A DNA stretch of 64,000 nucleotides from [Clostridium] aminophilum DSM 10710 (GCF_000711825.1 NZ_JONJ01000003.1:186001-250000); one strand, 5' to 3'; positions 25,531 through 34,012 are shown, counted from the first letter of the stretch. A program made the numbers and translations. Notes: generated by a model not told the origin, from the sequence alone.

Positions 25531-26709
25531 ATGATTAAAGTAATACCGCACAGAGGAATGCGACAGATTGGCGGAGTATGTACCGAAATTGCCACGGATA
25601 CTGCAAGAATCTTTTTTGACTTTGGCTCGCCGTTAGAGGGCGAAGGAGACCAAGATCCCTTGATCGTTGAAGGTGTAACGAAAGGCGAGACGGATTGTGA
25701 TGCCATTTTTCTGACGCATTACCACGGCGATCATGTGGGAGAGATTCCGCGCATCAAAGCAGGCATCCCTGTGTATATGCAGAAAACAGCAAGAAAACTA
25801 CTCATGGCACAGCAAAAACATATGCAGTGTCTTGGTCAGGAGGTTTGGGCTGACGGAGCAAGAGATTTAGACTATGGTGTTCCCGTCATCATCAAAGACC
25901 TGAAGATCACGCCGATCGAATCAGACCATTCCGCGATCGATTCCTTAATGTTCTTAGTCGAGGGTCAGGGAAAGAGGATTCTCCTTACCGGAGACTATCG
26001 AATGCACGGATTTTACACGGAACGGATGGAAAGGACTTTCCGGGAAATGGGGCATATCGACCTCATGATTACCGAGGGAACAAATCTCACCAAGGATTAC
26101 CGTGGAATTTATAAAACGGAACAGGATGTCGAAAAACGTTTCAAAGAGTTAAAACGGAAATACAAGTATGTCTTTCTGTTTACGTCATCTTCCAACATTG
26201 ACCGGATCGCCGCTTTCTCCAGACAGGTCCCGTATGGCCAATATGTGATCACGGATGACTACCAAAAGAGTATTCTGGAGATAGCGGATGAAGAGCGGGA
26301 AGCGGCGTATAAGTCGCATAAAGTGTTGTACTATAGCGATTACCTTAAAGACCAAATCGAAAACAAGGGATTCGGAATGGTGGTGAGAGCCAATGGGAAG
26401 TTCTATGAGATTGTAAAAAAATACTTTGATGAGTACCCTGAGGAAACGATTCTGATCTATTCCATGTGGAGCGGATACCGATCCCTACCGGGGATTAAGA
26501 AGCTTCTTGACATTGCGAAAAATCATGAGACGATTCATGTCTCCGGGCACATTACGAAAGAAGATCTGGAGAAGGTGATTGGGATGGTTAAGCCGGATAC
26601 ACTTATGATTAATCATACGGACGCGAGTAAAGACGATATTAGTAGCATTAGTATTCCATGCCATACAGAGTTAAAAAATGCAATAGATAATCAGGTGATC
26701 GCAATATAG
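25531..26709 (+). CDS. Metallo-beta-lactamase-fold hydrolase, RNase J/beta-CASP-like
   Basis: 392-aa protein with the metal-site motif THYHGDHVG (H63, H65, D67, H68), H133 in ESDHSAID, D155 in LTGDYRMHG and a late His in IHVSGHITKEDL. The last motif and the central region (FTSSSNIDRIAAFSR, ILIYSMWSGYRS) are typical of RNase J/beta-CASP nucleases, though the beta-CASP insert is short and diverged. Likely a nuclease acting on RNA or DNA in this cassette. GGGGGAAAATTA precedes the ATG. Located between the WYL regulator and the PD-(D/E)XK gene. Confidence 0.82.
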   Translation: MIKVIPHRGMRQIGGVCTEIATDTARIFFDFGSPLEGEGDQDPLIVEGVTKGETDCDAIFLTHYHGDHVGEIPRIKAGIPVYMQKTARKLLMAQQKHMQCLGQEVWADGARDLDYGVPVIIKDLKITPIESDHSAIDSLMFLVEGQGKRILLTGDYRMHGFYTERMERTFREMGHIDLMITEGTNLTKDYRGIYKTEQDVEKRFKELKRKYKYVFLFTSSSNIDRIAAFSRQVPYGQYVITDDYQKSILEIADEEREAAYKSHKVLYYSDYLKDQIENKGFGMVVRANGKFYEIVKKYFDEYPEETILIYSMWSGYRSLPGIKKLLDIAKNHETIHVSGHITKEDLEKVIGMVKPDTLMINHTDASKDDISSISIPCHTELKNAIDNQVIAI

Positions 26710-26721
26710 GGAGGTTTTATA

Positions 26722-27474
26722 ATGTCAGAAAATTATTACACAAGCGCAGATATAATTAAAAAATGTGTCGAGGCTATGAGAGTACCGGAAACGTTTTATT
26801 CTCAAAAGTTTATCGACTATCGAAGTAATACAACTGATGATAATAGGCTATGTACTGAACTTATTGCAGAATATCTATTACGAGAAGAAAACTATGAAAG
26901 GTTGAATGGGATTGCAACTCAATCTAGAACTGCAGTAAGAAAAAAGTATAATATGGGTCATCAAGGGAAGTACCCGCCAAATGCAGATCACAGAAGCGAA
27001 AAAATAATAGGGATAGATTTATTTAATCAATGTAAGGAACAGGGCACGTTTGATCATATAGGTAAAATATTAGACTATCAAATTCCATTAAAGACCCAAA
27101 GATCTGATCCATATGGTGAAATCGATTTATTATCCGTTAACGAAGATGAAAATATAGTTTATTTTTTGGAATTGAAGAAAAAGAATGCTAAGGTGCCCGC
27201 GACAATGCTCCATTGTGTATTAGAAGCGTTCACCTATTATAGAATTGTAGATACAGATAATTTGCTAAAAGAGTTTGGAAAGCAGGGAGCTGCTATTTTG
27301 ATCGCGCCATTGGTCTTTGCTGGAGATGAACAATATAAAGAGTGGGTCGATATGAATAATGGTAATCGCCCCTATCTGAAGGCTCTTATGCAAAAAATGA
27401 GGGCCGTACCATTCTTTTTATACGGTGACCCTAAGAAGAATGATAAGTGCGGCTATACCGTAAAAGAAAAATAG
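26722..27474 (+). CDS. PD-(D/E)XK-nuclease-like protein of unknown family
   Basis: 250-aa protein without a family I can name. A PD-(D/E)XK-type core is visible: an upstream helix with E46 (LCTELIAEYLL), then YGEIDLLSVN (E133, D135), a strand, and FLELKKKNA (E150, K152), followed by a helix ending in AFTYYRI. Spacing of about 15 residues between the acidic pair and the E-x-K fits the fold. C-terminal half (170-250) has no recognisable motif. Strikingly AT-rich compared with all neighbours. GGGAGGTTTTATA precedes the ATG, 12 bp after the MBL gene. Nuclease activity is inferred from the motif alone. Confidence 0.6.
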   Translation: MSENYYTSADIIKKCVEAMRVPETFYSQKFIDYRSNTTDDNRLCTELIAEYLLREENYERLNGIATQSRTAVRKKYNMGHQGKYPPNADHRSEKIIGIDLFNQCKEQGTFDHIGKILDYQIPLKTQRSDPYGEIDLLSVNEDENIVYFLELKKKNAKVPATMLHCVLEAFTYYRIVDTDNLLKEFGKQGAAILIAPLVFAGDEQYKEWVDMNNGNRPYLKALMQKMRAVPFFLYGDPKKNDKCGYTVKEK

Positions 27475-27500
27475 TTTAGGTAAAAACTTAGGCAAAAAAA

Positions 27501-27533
27501 GCAATGTGCAAAAAAATGCGCATTGCTTTTTTT
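27501..27533 (+). terminator. Terminator separating the two halves of the island
   Basis: GCAATGTGC, A-rich loop, GCGCATTGC then TTTTTTT: 9-bp stem with one G-T. A-run on the left means it could also work on the minus strand. Confidence 0.85.
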
Positions 27534-27579
27534 ATTATGTAATCAAAAGAGTACATGGCATTTTGAAGGAGGCTGTGAT

Positions 27580-28857
27580 ATGGAAGATCATTTCGAAAAA
27601 ATCGTAGGATATGAAGACATAAAACGGGAACTCCGGATCATCAGCGATATGCTAAATCATCCGGACATCTATCAAAAACTTGGTGCTGGTTTAAAGGACG
27701 GATTAGTCCTTTACGGAAGACCCGGTACCGGAAAGACAACAATGGCCCAGTGTTTGATCGAATCCACGGGGCGGAAAGCATACATATGTAGAAAAAAGGT
27801 CTCCGACGGAAAGTTTATTAAGACGATATCCGACACTTTTGAAGAAGCTAAACGACATGCACCGTCGATCGTTCTTCTGGATGATCTGGATAAATTTTCA
27901 GAGCAGAGTGAAAATGACTGTGATGCAGAAGAGTTTGTAACGGTTCAGTCGTGCATTGATGAAATCAGCGATTACGACGTGTTCGTGATAGCAACCGTCA
28001 ACAATCTCCGAAAAATCCCTAATTCACTTTTAAGACCGGGAAGAATAGGGAAAAGGTTAAGAATTCGTCTTCCACAAAAGGATGAAGCGGCAGAAATCAT
28101 TAAGCATTACATTGAAAAATCGAGTCTCTTCGATGAAATGGATGCGGAATCCATTGCGAGAATGCTGGACGGGGAATCCTGTGCCACATTAGAAAGCGTA
28201 ATCAATAATGCTGCAATCAAAGCAGCTTTCCATCGCCAACAGAAAGTGACCATGCAAAACATCATTGATTCCTGCCTGGATCTGATCTTTGATGCGCCGG
28301 AAAGCAGCGATACACTCCCGGAAGACATTTTGAAGAAAATCGCCTATCATGAATCGGGTCATGCGCTCATTTCTGAGCTATTGGATCCCGGATGCGTAAG
28401 CATCATGTCAATCCGAAAAACAAATGATGACAGTTACGGTTTTGTACGGTATTACCGACCGGAAGAAAAGAAAAACTGCAGCGCAGAATACAACGAAGCG
28501 ATGATCAAAGCGTCGCTTGCGGGAAAAGCAACGACAGAACTGGTCTTTGGTGAGACCGATATGGGGGCAAATGCGGATCTCCATAATGCATTTCGTAAAG
28601 CTATGTGCCTGGTTGATAATGAGTGCATGTTTGGGTTCCACAACTGGATAGAAGATCGTTCAGATGCGTATGTCGCAGAAAACAGAAATAGAGCAGCGGC
28701 GATGGTTTTGGAAAGAAACTATCTTGAAGTTAAGAAGCTCCTGGCAAAACACAGATCCCTTCTCGACATGCTTGCCTCAGAACTTCTCGAAAAAACAACG
28801 TTAGTCCGAATAGATATTCAAAGAATCATGAGTGAAAACGGTAATACCGTAGTGTAG
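27580..28857 (+). CDS. Soluble FtsH-like AAA+ zinc metalloprotease
   Basis: 425 aa, starting directly with the AAA+ domain: Walker A GRPGTGKTT (46-54), Walker B VLLDDLD (98-104; the usual Glu is Asp), second region of homology with arginine fingers in NSLLRPGRIGKRL (148-160). An M41-type peptidase domain follows with HESGH (257-261) and the third metal ligand D333 in MGANADLHNAF. The two N-terminal membrane segments of true FtsH are absent, so it should be a cytosolic ATP-dependent protease. The ATG at 27580 is preceded by GAAGGAGGCTGTGAT; an upstream in-frame ORF start lies inside the terminator. Coupled to the next gene (12 bp). Confidence 0.88.
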   Translation: MEDHFEKIVGYEDIKRELRIISDMLNHPDIYQKLGAGLKDGLVLYGRPGTGKTTMAQCLIESTGRKAYICRKKVSDGKFIKTISDTFEEAKRHAPSIVLLDDLDKFSEQSENDCDAEEFVTVQSCIDEISDYDVFVIATVNNLRKIPNSLLRPGRIGKRLRIRLPQKDEAAEIIKHYIEKSSLFDEMDAESIARMLDGESCATLESVINNAAIKAAFHRQQKVTMQNIIDSCLDLIFDAPESSDTLPEDILKKIAYHESGHALISELLDPGCVSIMSIRKTNDDSYGFVRYYRPEEKKNCSAEYNEAMIKASLAGKATTELVFGETDMGANADLHNAFRKAMCLVDNECMFGFHNWIEDRSDAYVAENRNRAAAMVLERNYLEVKKLLAKHRSLLDMLASELLEKTTLVRIDIQRIMSENGNTVV

Positions 28858-28869
28858 GAGGTGCTCCGT

Positions 28870-29982
28870 ATGTCAAAATACAGCTTCGATAATTTTTATC
28901 TGAACAAGAATAACAGGGAAGCCTTTTTAGCTGCAAGATCTGTAGTAGATCACCTTGGTAAAACTGCAAACCCACTATATATTTATGGGGATACTCAGAC
29001 CGGAAAGACGCATATTCTACATGCTATTGAACAGTACTTACAGAAATCCTATTCCGATTTGCGCGTCGTACGAATTAGAACAAAGGATTTTATAGATGAT
29101 CTTATTTTCGCAATTCGATCATCTGCAAGACAGGAATTCAGAGAGAAATATCGAACTGCTGATGTCCTCCTTGTAGATGATATACACTATCTGGCAGGCA
29201 AGGATGCAAGCACGGAAGAATTCATTTCTGTATTCAACGCGGTATTTGAAACAGGTGGCCAGATCGTCGTTACCGGTCATGATTCTATATCGGGATTGAG
29301 AAAAATAGGTGTGTCAGAGATGCTCGTTTCCAGACTGGAGTGGGGAAGAGCTGTTGAGATTCCATCCGATATGCTGTATCTCAATGCAGCTTGTAAAAAC
29401 AGGGATATACAAATCCTTTACGTTCATGGTTATCTTGGCACAGGATATGGTCATTCATGGAGCTTACTTTGTGATGAACTTGACTTAAGTAAAATACCAT
29501 ATCATTTAGACGCTCCCGATTTCCCCCTTACCAACACGGATAAGATGAAAGAGAAACTCAATAAGCTGATCTCTCGGAATCATTATGATGTGATAGTCGC
29601 CTCTTCTTTAGGAGCGTTTTATGCTATGCAGATTCCTGACATCCCCAAAATAATGATCAATGTAGCCCTCCCGGATAATCTAATGCGGATTAAAGCTTTA
29701 TGTACCGAACAGAACCAGAAGTTAACACCGGATTTTCTAGAGTCGATTGATAATGTAAAGAGTGAATTCTTTAGTAAGACATTCGACGCTGATCTCCGAA
29801 AACAGACTTTTCTGATATATGGAACCGAAGACAAGACTGCAGCAAATGAGGACATTCTTAGTCAATACTACGATGACCAATCAAAAGTCTATCATATCGA
29901 GATGGGGCATAAACTTGATAAGAACGGCGCACGGAAGGTAGTCGAATTGATTACTGAGTTGGCATCGACGAATAATTCATGA
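28870..29982 (+). CDS. DnaA-like AAA+ ATPase fused to a YqiA-like alpha/beta hydrolase
   Basis: 370 aa. Residues 1-168 resemble the ATPase core of DnaA/Hda: YSFDNFYLNKNNREAFLAA, Walker A GDTQTGKTH (40-48), Walker B VLLVDDIHYLAGK (99-111), sensor-like VTGHDS and LVSRLEWGRAVEI. There is no DnaA-box-binding domain IV. Residues 180-370 resemble the small UPF0227/YqiA esterases: ILYVHGYLGTGYGHSW, nucleophile S246 in ASSLGAFYA (first Gly of GxSxG is Ala), D321 in YGTEDKT and H347 in EMGHKLD complete a triad. ATG 28870 follows TAGGAGGTGCTCCGT. The combination is not one I know as a described architecture. Confidence 0.82.
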   Translation: MSKYSFDNFYLNKNNREAFLAARSVVDHLGKTANPLYIYGDTQTGKTHILHAIEQYLQKSYSDLRVVRIRTKDFIDDLIFAIRSSARQEFREKYRTADVLLVDDIHYLAGKDASTEEFISVFNAVFETGGQIVVTGHDSISGLRKIGVSEMLVSRLEWGRAVEIPSDMLYLNAACKNRDIQILYVHGYLGTGYGHSWSLLCDELDLSKIPYHLDAPDFPLTNTDKMKEKLNKLISRNHYDVIVASSLGAFYAMQIPDIPKIMINVALPDNLMRIKALCTEQNQKLTPDFLESIDNVKSEFFSKTFDADLRKQTFLIYGTEDKTAANEDILSQYYDDQSKVYHIEMGHKLDKNGARKVVELITELASTNNS

Positions 29983-30090
29983 ATGCTTGCGTTTGAAAAA
30001 GAAGTTTCTGACGATGAAACCGGAGATTATGGCATCACCGTTTATTAATGCTTTTCATGACGGATATAGAATAGAATAAGTGATCGAAGA

Positions 30091-30146
30091 AAGAATGCAC
30101 ATTGCTGTGAGTGATGATTCACTACGGCAGGTGCATTCTTTTTTGA
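30091..30146 (+). terminator. Terminator of the protease/ATPase-hydrolase unit
   Basis: AAGAATGCAC (30091-30100) and GTGCATTCTT (30131-30140) pair perfectly, with an inner GTGA..TCAC stem, then TTTTTT. Confidence 0.85.
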
Positions 30147-30166
30147 AAATGGAATATCGATTGCCT

Positions 30167-30510
30167 AATGTACATAAAAATGTACATTCTTCTTGCTTTA
30201 TAGGAAAGTCCTCCATTGCAATGGCAGATTTGTATAGTCCGGTGCTGTTTTTTTAATGCTATGCTTCTATTAGCCAAAAATGAAAAAAAAATAAAAATGG
30301 CTAATAGATACAAGAATGACTCTACGGAGCCGGACATCAGAAAAATCATCTGGTGTCTGGCTCAGTTTTTTTGCTTTTTAGAGGGCCCATAGGGAACCAA
30401 AGAAAGCGTTTCGCAGAAACGCGCAGCCACACGGATGTGTGAAAAAGGGTTTGGGAATCCCCAACGGCAAACGCATAAATGGACGAAGCATTCATTTATG
30501 CCCTGCTCGC
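30167..30510. other. Hairpin-rich non-coding right part of the island
   Basis: No convincing gene. Structures in order: AATGTACAT / ATGTACATT (30167-30188), CTATTAGCCA / TGGCTAATAG (30267-30307), a terminator-like GAGCCGGACATCAG / CTGGTGTCTGGCTC followed by TTTTTTT (30327-30372), GCGTTTC/GAAACGC (about 30405-30421), CACAC/GTGTG (about 30429-30442) and CATAAATG / CATTTATG (about 30472-30499). This may be an untranslated RNA gene or the decayed end of a mobile element. Confidence 0.5.
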
Positions 30511-30622
30511 CAGTTAGAACGAAGAAGAAAAAGATGACCGCATTTTGGACATGCATACATGGCGCCACTGTAAGACGGGTCGCCACAGTTAATCATTTTA
30601 GTAATATTTTCTATCTCCGTAG

Positions 30623-30910
30623 CACGTTGATGAGGCAGCAGATGCGGCACTCCGGGAGTTAAAGCCGATGGAAGACAAGCGGATCTATGACGGATTCAAG
30701 GGTGCGGTCCAGAATTTCGCTCAGTACGAGATGCTGGATTCCTATTCTTTCTTCTCCGGCCTCGGAAAAAACTTCCCGATCTATACATACAAAAACTATA
30801 TTGCCACCACAACCGATACGCTGGAACGGACACAGGAGAAGATGCTCAAAAACATGAGCGCAGCCCAGAAGACCGTGAAACATGCGCACTCTGGAAGCAG
30901 CTCTTTTTAA
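30623..30910 (+). pseudogene. 5'-truncated gene remnant (C-terminal 95 residues)
   Basis: From the TAG at 30620-30622 the frame is open to 30910 and starts mid-protein (HVDEAADAALRELKPMEDKR). The first ATG is at 30668 but has no ribosome site, and composition returns to the host type here. The helical sequence (FKGAVQNFAQYEMLDSYSFF, DTLERTQEKMLKNMSAAQKT) is not recognised. It looks like the surviving 3' end of a host gene cut by the island's right junction. Confidence 0.6.
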
Positions 30911-30925
30911 AATACAAGATGTATT

Positions 30926-31591
30926 TTACCCCACCGGTTCCAGAATCGTAATCTCGTTCCCGTTCACCCGGATCAGGCCGTCGTCCTGCAGCCGGCCGAG
31001 CTCACGGCATACGCTGGAACGCTCGGAGGAGATATACTGGGCGAGCTGCTCTCTGGTGAAGGAAAGCCGGAAGGTCCGGCTCTTCGATTCCCGTGACAAT
31101 TGCATAAAATACGTCATCAGCTTCTTGCTCAGAGATTTCTGGGTGAGGAGCTGAATTTTTCGGTTGAGAATGATGTTGTTTGTCGCAAGGATCGTCGTGA
31201 GATTGGCGATGAATTTGGAGTAAAACGATTCATTGACCGGATGGGCAAGAAGCGAATGGATGTCCAGAAACAGAATCTCCGAATCCTTTGCCGCGCGGAA
31301 GTGCGAGAGATTGTTCTCAATTCCCGTGATGCAGAAAGCGGGTGCAATGATGTCACCGGTGCGGTTCCGGCCCACCAGTTCCTCGTCTCCGGAGAGGGAC
31401 AGATGCATCACGTCGATCTCACCGGAGAGAATGATGCCGGAATGCGAGATGGGAGAGTCCGGCGGAAAGATCTCCGCTCCCTTTTTAAAACTGGATATGA
31501 AATAGGAGGTGTGACGGACGAGCTGTCGGATCTCGTCATCCGTCAGATTGCGGAACAGTTTGGCCTTTGGTATTTCGGAAAAATCTCTCAT
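30926..31591 (-). CDS. Crp/Fnr-family transcriptional regulator
   Basis: 221 aa: cyclic-nucleotide-binding-like beta-barrel (about 1-120, with GAEIFPPDSPISHSGIILSGEIDV and the GRNRTGDIIAP turn), a dimerisation helix (130-150) and a Crp-type winged helix (FTREQLAQYISSERSSVCRELGRL, 175-200). The Fnr cysteine cluster is absent, so it does not sense oxygen via an N-terminal iron-sulfur centre. Divergent from the nitrogenase-like operon with a 377-bp gap, it is the obvious candidate regulator of that operon. Confidence 0.88.
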   Translation of the reverse strand: MRDFSEIPKAKLFRNLTDDEIRQLVRHTSYFISSFKKGAEIFPPDSPISHSGIILSGEIDVMHLSLSGDEELVGRNRTGDIIAPAFCITGIENNLSHFRAAKDSEILFLDIHSLLAHPVNESFYSKFIANLTTILATNNIILNRKIQLLTQKSLSKKLMTYFMQLSRESKSRTFRLSFTREQLAQYISSERSSVCRELGRLQDDGLIRVNGNEITILEPVG

Positions 31592-31968
31592 ATTGCTTTA
31601 AAGTGTTGCCTGCGCAACAGAAAATGCTCTGTCATTTTGATAAAGTACTTCGTGTTAGTGAGTTATAACTAACAATGGTTAGAATATAAAAACCAATGGG
31701 ATGATGCACGTTTTGCGGGACTGCTTTCATTCGTAGCAATTGCAAAGCGTCAGATAAACACGTTGGTATGGGACTTCTGACCACACTATGGTAAGCAAAA
31801 ACTAACTATAGTAAAGATTGTATAACAAAAGTTTTGTAAATGCAACCGGTGCATCGTTCCTGAATTATCCGGTCAGAGGGAAAGCCCGGGTATTCTGACC
31901 GATGCACCGGTCAAAGGGAATGGCCGGGCATTTTGAGCGATGTACCGGTCAGGAAGAGGAAAAAGACG
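31592..31968. promoter_or_regulatory. Divergent control region between crp/fnr-like gene and nifH-like gene
   Basis: No gene. It contains a 20-bp dyad GTTAGT-N8-ACTAAC (31654-31673) suitable for a Crp/Fnr dimer, AT-rich sequence with several CTATAG/TATAAC blocks (31795-31830), and near the operon start a perfect 12-bp inverted repeat (ACCGGTGCATCG 31845-31856 with CGATGCACCGGT 31900-31911) that encloses a second 8-bp stem (CGGTCAGA / TCTGACCG). Confidence 0.6.
31869..31960 (+). repeat. 38-bp tandem repeat in the nifH-like leader
   Basis: Copies at 31869-31906 and 31907-31944 (both starting CCGGTCARAGGGAA) and a partial third copy from 31945 that runs into the ribosome site AGGAAGAGGAA. About 75 percent identity between copies. 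Confidence 0.75.
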
Positions 31969-32754
31969 ATGGTAAAAATTGCAGTATACGGAAAGGGCGG
32001 GATCGGAAAATCCACCACCACGTCGAATCTGGCGGCGGCGCTGTCTGTTCTGGGATATCGGGTGATGCAGATCGGCTGCGATCCGAAATCCGATTCGACG
32101 AAATGTCTGATGGGCGGAAGGAAGATTCCGACGGTACTGGACAGAATCCGGGATAAGGGTCCGAACGATGTGGAACTGGAAGATATTGTGTTTGAGGGAT
32201 TTCACGGAATTCTCTGCGTGGAGGCCGGAGGTCCGACGCCGGGAATCGGCTGCGCGGGACGCGGCATCATCACCGCCTTCGACAAGCTGGAAGAACTCGG
32301 TGCATATGAAAAATACCAGCCGGACATTGTACTCTATGACGTTCTGGGGGATGTGGTCTGCGGCGGATTTGCCATGCCGATCCGCGAGGGATATGCGGAT
32401 CACGTGCTGGTGGTGACATCCGGGGAAATGATGGCGCTCTATGCCGCTTCCAACATTGTCTCTGCGGTTCACCAGTTTGAAAAACGGGGTTATGCGAGAC
32501 TCGGCGGTCTCATTCTGAACCGGAGAAATGTGGAAAATGAACTGGAAATCGTTCAGAAAGCCGCAAATGAAATGGGCGAGTCGGTGCTCTGCGTGATCCC
32601 GCGGGACGGCGCGGTTCAGCAGGCAGAGGATCAGGGAATGACGGTAATCGAGGCGCTTCCGGACTCGGAGATGGCGGATCAGTACCGGAATCTGGCAGAG
32701 AAAGTGTTGGAGGTGAGTGCGGATGAGCTGCAGCCTGCTCGAAAATGTGTTTGA
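31969..32754 (+). CDS. Nitrogenase iron protein-like ATPase (NifH-like)
   Basis: 261-aa P-loop iron-sulfur reductase that would deliver electrons to the NifD/K-like pair. Walker A is [13 protein letters not shown] (8-20); the two cysteines that ligate the inter-subunit 4Fe-4S cluster are present, C95 in GIGCAGRGI and C131 in [13 protein letters not shown] 31969 follows GAGGAAAAAGACG; the upstream extension lies in the tandem repeat. The gene overlaps the next one by 32 bp. No nifE, nifN, nifB or nifV is nearby, so this is a nitrogenase-like (group IV type) system and not nitrogen fixation. Confidence 0.9.
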   Translation: MVKIAVYGKGGIGKSTTTSNLAAALSVLGYRVMQIGCDPKSDSTKCLMGGRKIPTVLDRIRDKGPNDVELEDIVFEGFHGILCVEAGGPTPGIGCAGRGIITAFDKLEELGAYEKYQPDIVLYDVLGDVVCGGFAMPIREGYADHVLVVTSGEMMALYAASNIVSAVHQFEKRGYARLGGLILNRRNVENELEIVQKAANEMGESVLCVIPRDGAVQQAEDQGMTVIEALPDSEMADQYRNLAEKVLEVSADELQPARKCV

Positions 32755-33997
32755 AAACAGCCTGCATTACGCGTCGCCGGCCCACGGCGGCTGGGGAGTC
32801 CTGAAGATTGCTCAGCTGATTCCGGAGAGCTACTTCATTTTCGTCAGTCCTTCTGCCTGTGGGCGCCACGGCGCGTTGGGGGCAAGGATGGAGGGCCGAA
32901 AGAACCGGGTATCATACCTGTTTCTGACCGAGCAGTCCATCGTCTCCGGCGATTATGAACAGATGCTGCTGGATGCGCTGGAGGAGCTTTTCAGTTTTCT
33001 GGACCGGAGAGGAAGACGGCCGAAAGTTATGGGTGTCTTCGTGAGCTGCATCGACGATCTGCTGGGGACCGATCATGAGGCGTTGCGGGAGGAACTGGAG
33101 GAAAAATATCCCGGCGTACGATTTATCGACTGTCACATGAATCCGACTTCCACGGATACCGGGGTTCCGCCGTTAATCAATGTGCAGAATAAAATCTATT
33201 CTGTGTTGGAGCGGGAGGAGAAAAAGGATTCCGGTGTCAATATCGTCGGCAATCTGGAGCCGTTCCGCAAAGACAGCGAGCTCTATGAGGTCCTCCGGAA
33301 CATGGGAGTCCCGGAGGTGCGGCATATCACGGATTACCGGACGATGGCGTCTTATCAGGATATGGCAAAGAGCCGGCTGAATCTGATCGCCGCGCCGTCG
33401 GCAGTCTACGCTTCAAAAAATATGAAGCGGAAACTGGGGATACCGTTTGAAAAAATGCTGATTTCCTTCCGGCCGGAGGATATCCGGGAAAATTATGAGA
33501 GAGTTGCCGAGGTGCTCGGTGTCCCCTGCCCGTCGCTGGAGGAATATGAACGGGAAGCGGAAGCGGCGCTGGTGCTCACGAGGGATGAGCTGGACGGAAT
33601 GCCTCTGATCCTGGATGAGGAATCGATCGCCCGGCCCTTTGAACTGGCGCGGTGTCTTCTGGATCACGGATTGAACATCAAACGGATTTATTGTCAGCAG
33701 GTGATTCCGGATGACCGGGAACATTTTGACTATGTGATGGAACATTATCCGGAAACCGAGATCCGGCAGCCGCAGAATCCTAAGGTGACGGTGGAAAGCC
33801 CGGTGAGGGAGGAATGCATTGCCGTCGGCTACAGCGCGGGATATCTCTCCGGGGCGGCGCATGTGGTTGACATCGGCGGGCAGAACGGACTTTACGGATA
33901 CCGGGGGCTGACAGAACTGCTGGGGCGGATCCGCAGCGCGAAGAACCAGTCGCCGGATTTGAAGAAGATTCTGGAAGACGCCGTGCTGATCATCTGA
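32723..33997 (+). CDS. Nitrogenase component 1-like protein (NifD/alpha-like)
   Basis: 424-aa member of the oxidoreductase nitrogenase component 1 family. Candidate cluster ligands are C46 in [11 protein letters not shown] and C109 in [12 protein letters not shown], with C3 near the N-terminus. Conserved-looking blocks include [20 protein letters not shown] and the C-terminal [24 protein letters not shown] region. I see no equivalent of the FeMo-cofactor Cys/His pair. GGAGGTG lies 7 bp before ATG 32723. Pairs with the following gene; substrate unknown. Confidence 0.82.
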   Translation: MSCSLLENVFENSLHYASPAHGGWGVLKIAQLIPESYFIFVSPSACGRHGALGARMEGRKNRVSYLFLTEQSIVSGDYEQMLLDALEELFSFLDRRGRRPKVMGVFVSCIDDLLGTDHEALREELEEKYPGVRFIDCHMNPTSTDTGVPPLINVQNKIYSVLEREEKKDSGVNIVGNLEPFRKDSELYEVLRNMGVPEVRHITDYRTMASYQDMAKSRLNLIAAPSAVYASKNMKRKLGIPFEKMLISFRPEDIRENYERVAEVLGVPCPSLEEYEREAEAALVLTRDELDGMPLILDEESIARPFELARCLLDHGLNIKRIYCQQVIPDDREHFDYVMEHYPETEIRQPQNPKVTVESPVREECIAVGYSAGYLSGAAHVVDIGGQNGLYGYRGLTELLGRIRSAKNQSPDLKKILEDAVLII

Positions 33998-34012
33998 CAA
34001 AGGAGAAATGGT

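Larger units (their letters stand above)
24328..30622. other. Accessory genomic island next to tRNA-Gly
   Basis: The block between the tRNA terminator and a 5'-truncated host gene has lower GC and different codon use than the flanks, most strongly at 26722-27474. It carries five genes on the + strand in two transcription units split by a terminator at 27501: WYL regulator, MBL/beta-CASP protein, PD-(D/E)XK protein; then FtsH-like protease and DnaA/hydrolase fusion. No integrase and no second copy of the tRNA 3' end (att site) can be seen, so mobility is inferred only from position and composition. Confidence 0.65.

Noticed and set aside
24263-30622. Integrative element with integrase and att sites
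   Set aside because: No integrase or recombinase ORF and no second copy of the tRNA 3' sequence was found; only described as an island by position and composition.
30435-30662. 75-codon ORF beginning MCEKGFGNPQRQTH
   Set aside because: No ribosome site, lies across several hairpins and the truncated-gene junction; not convincing as a gene.
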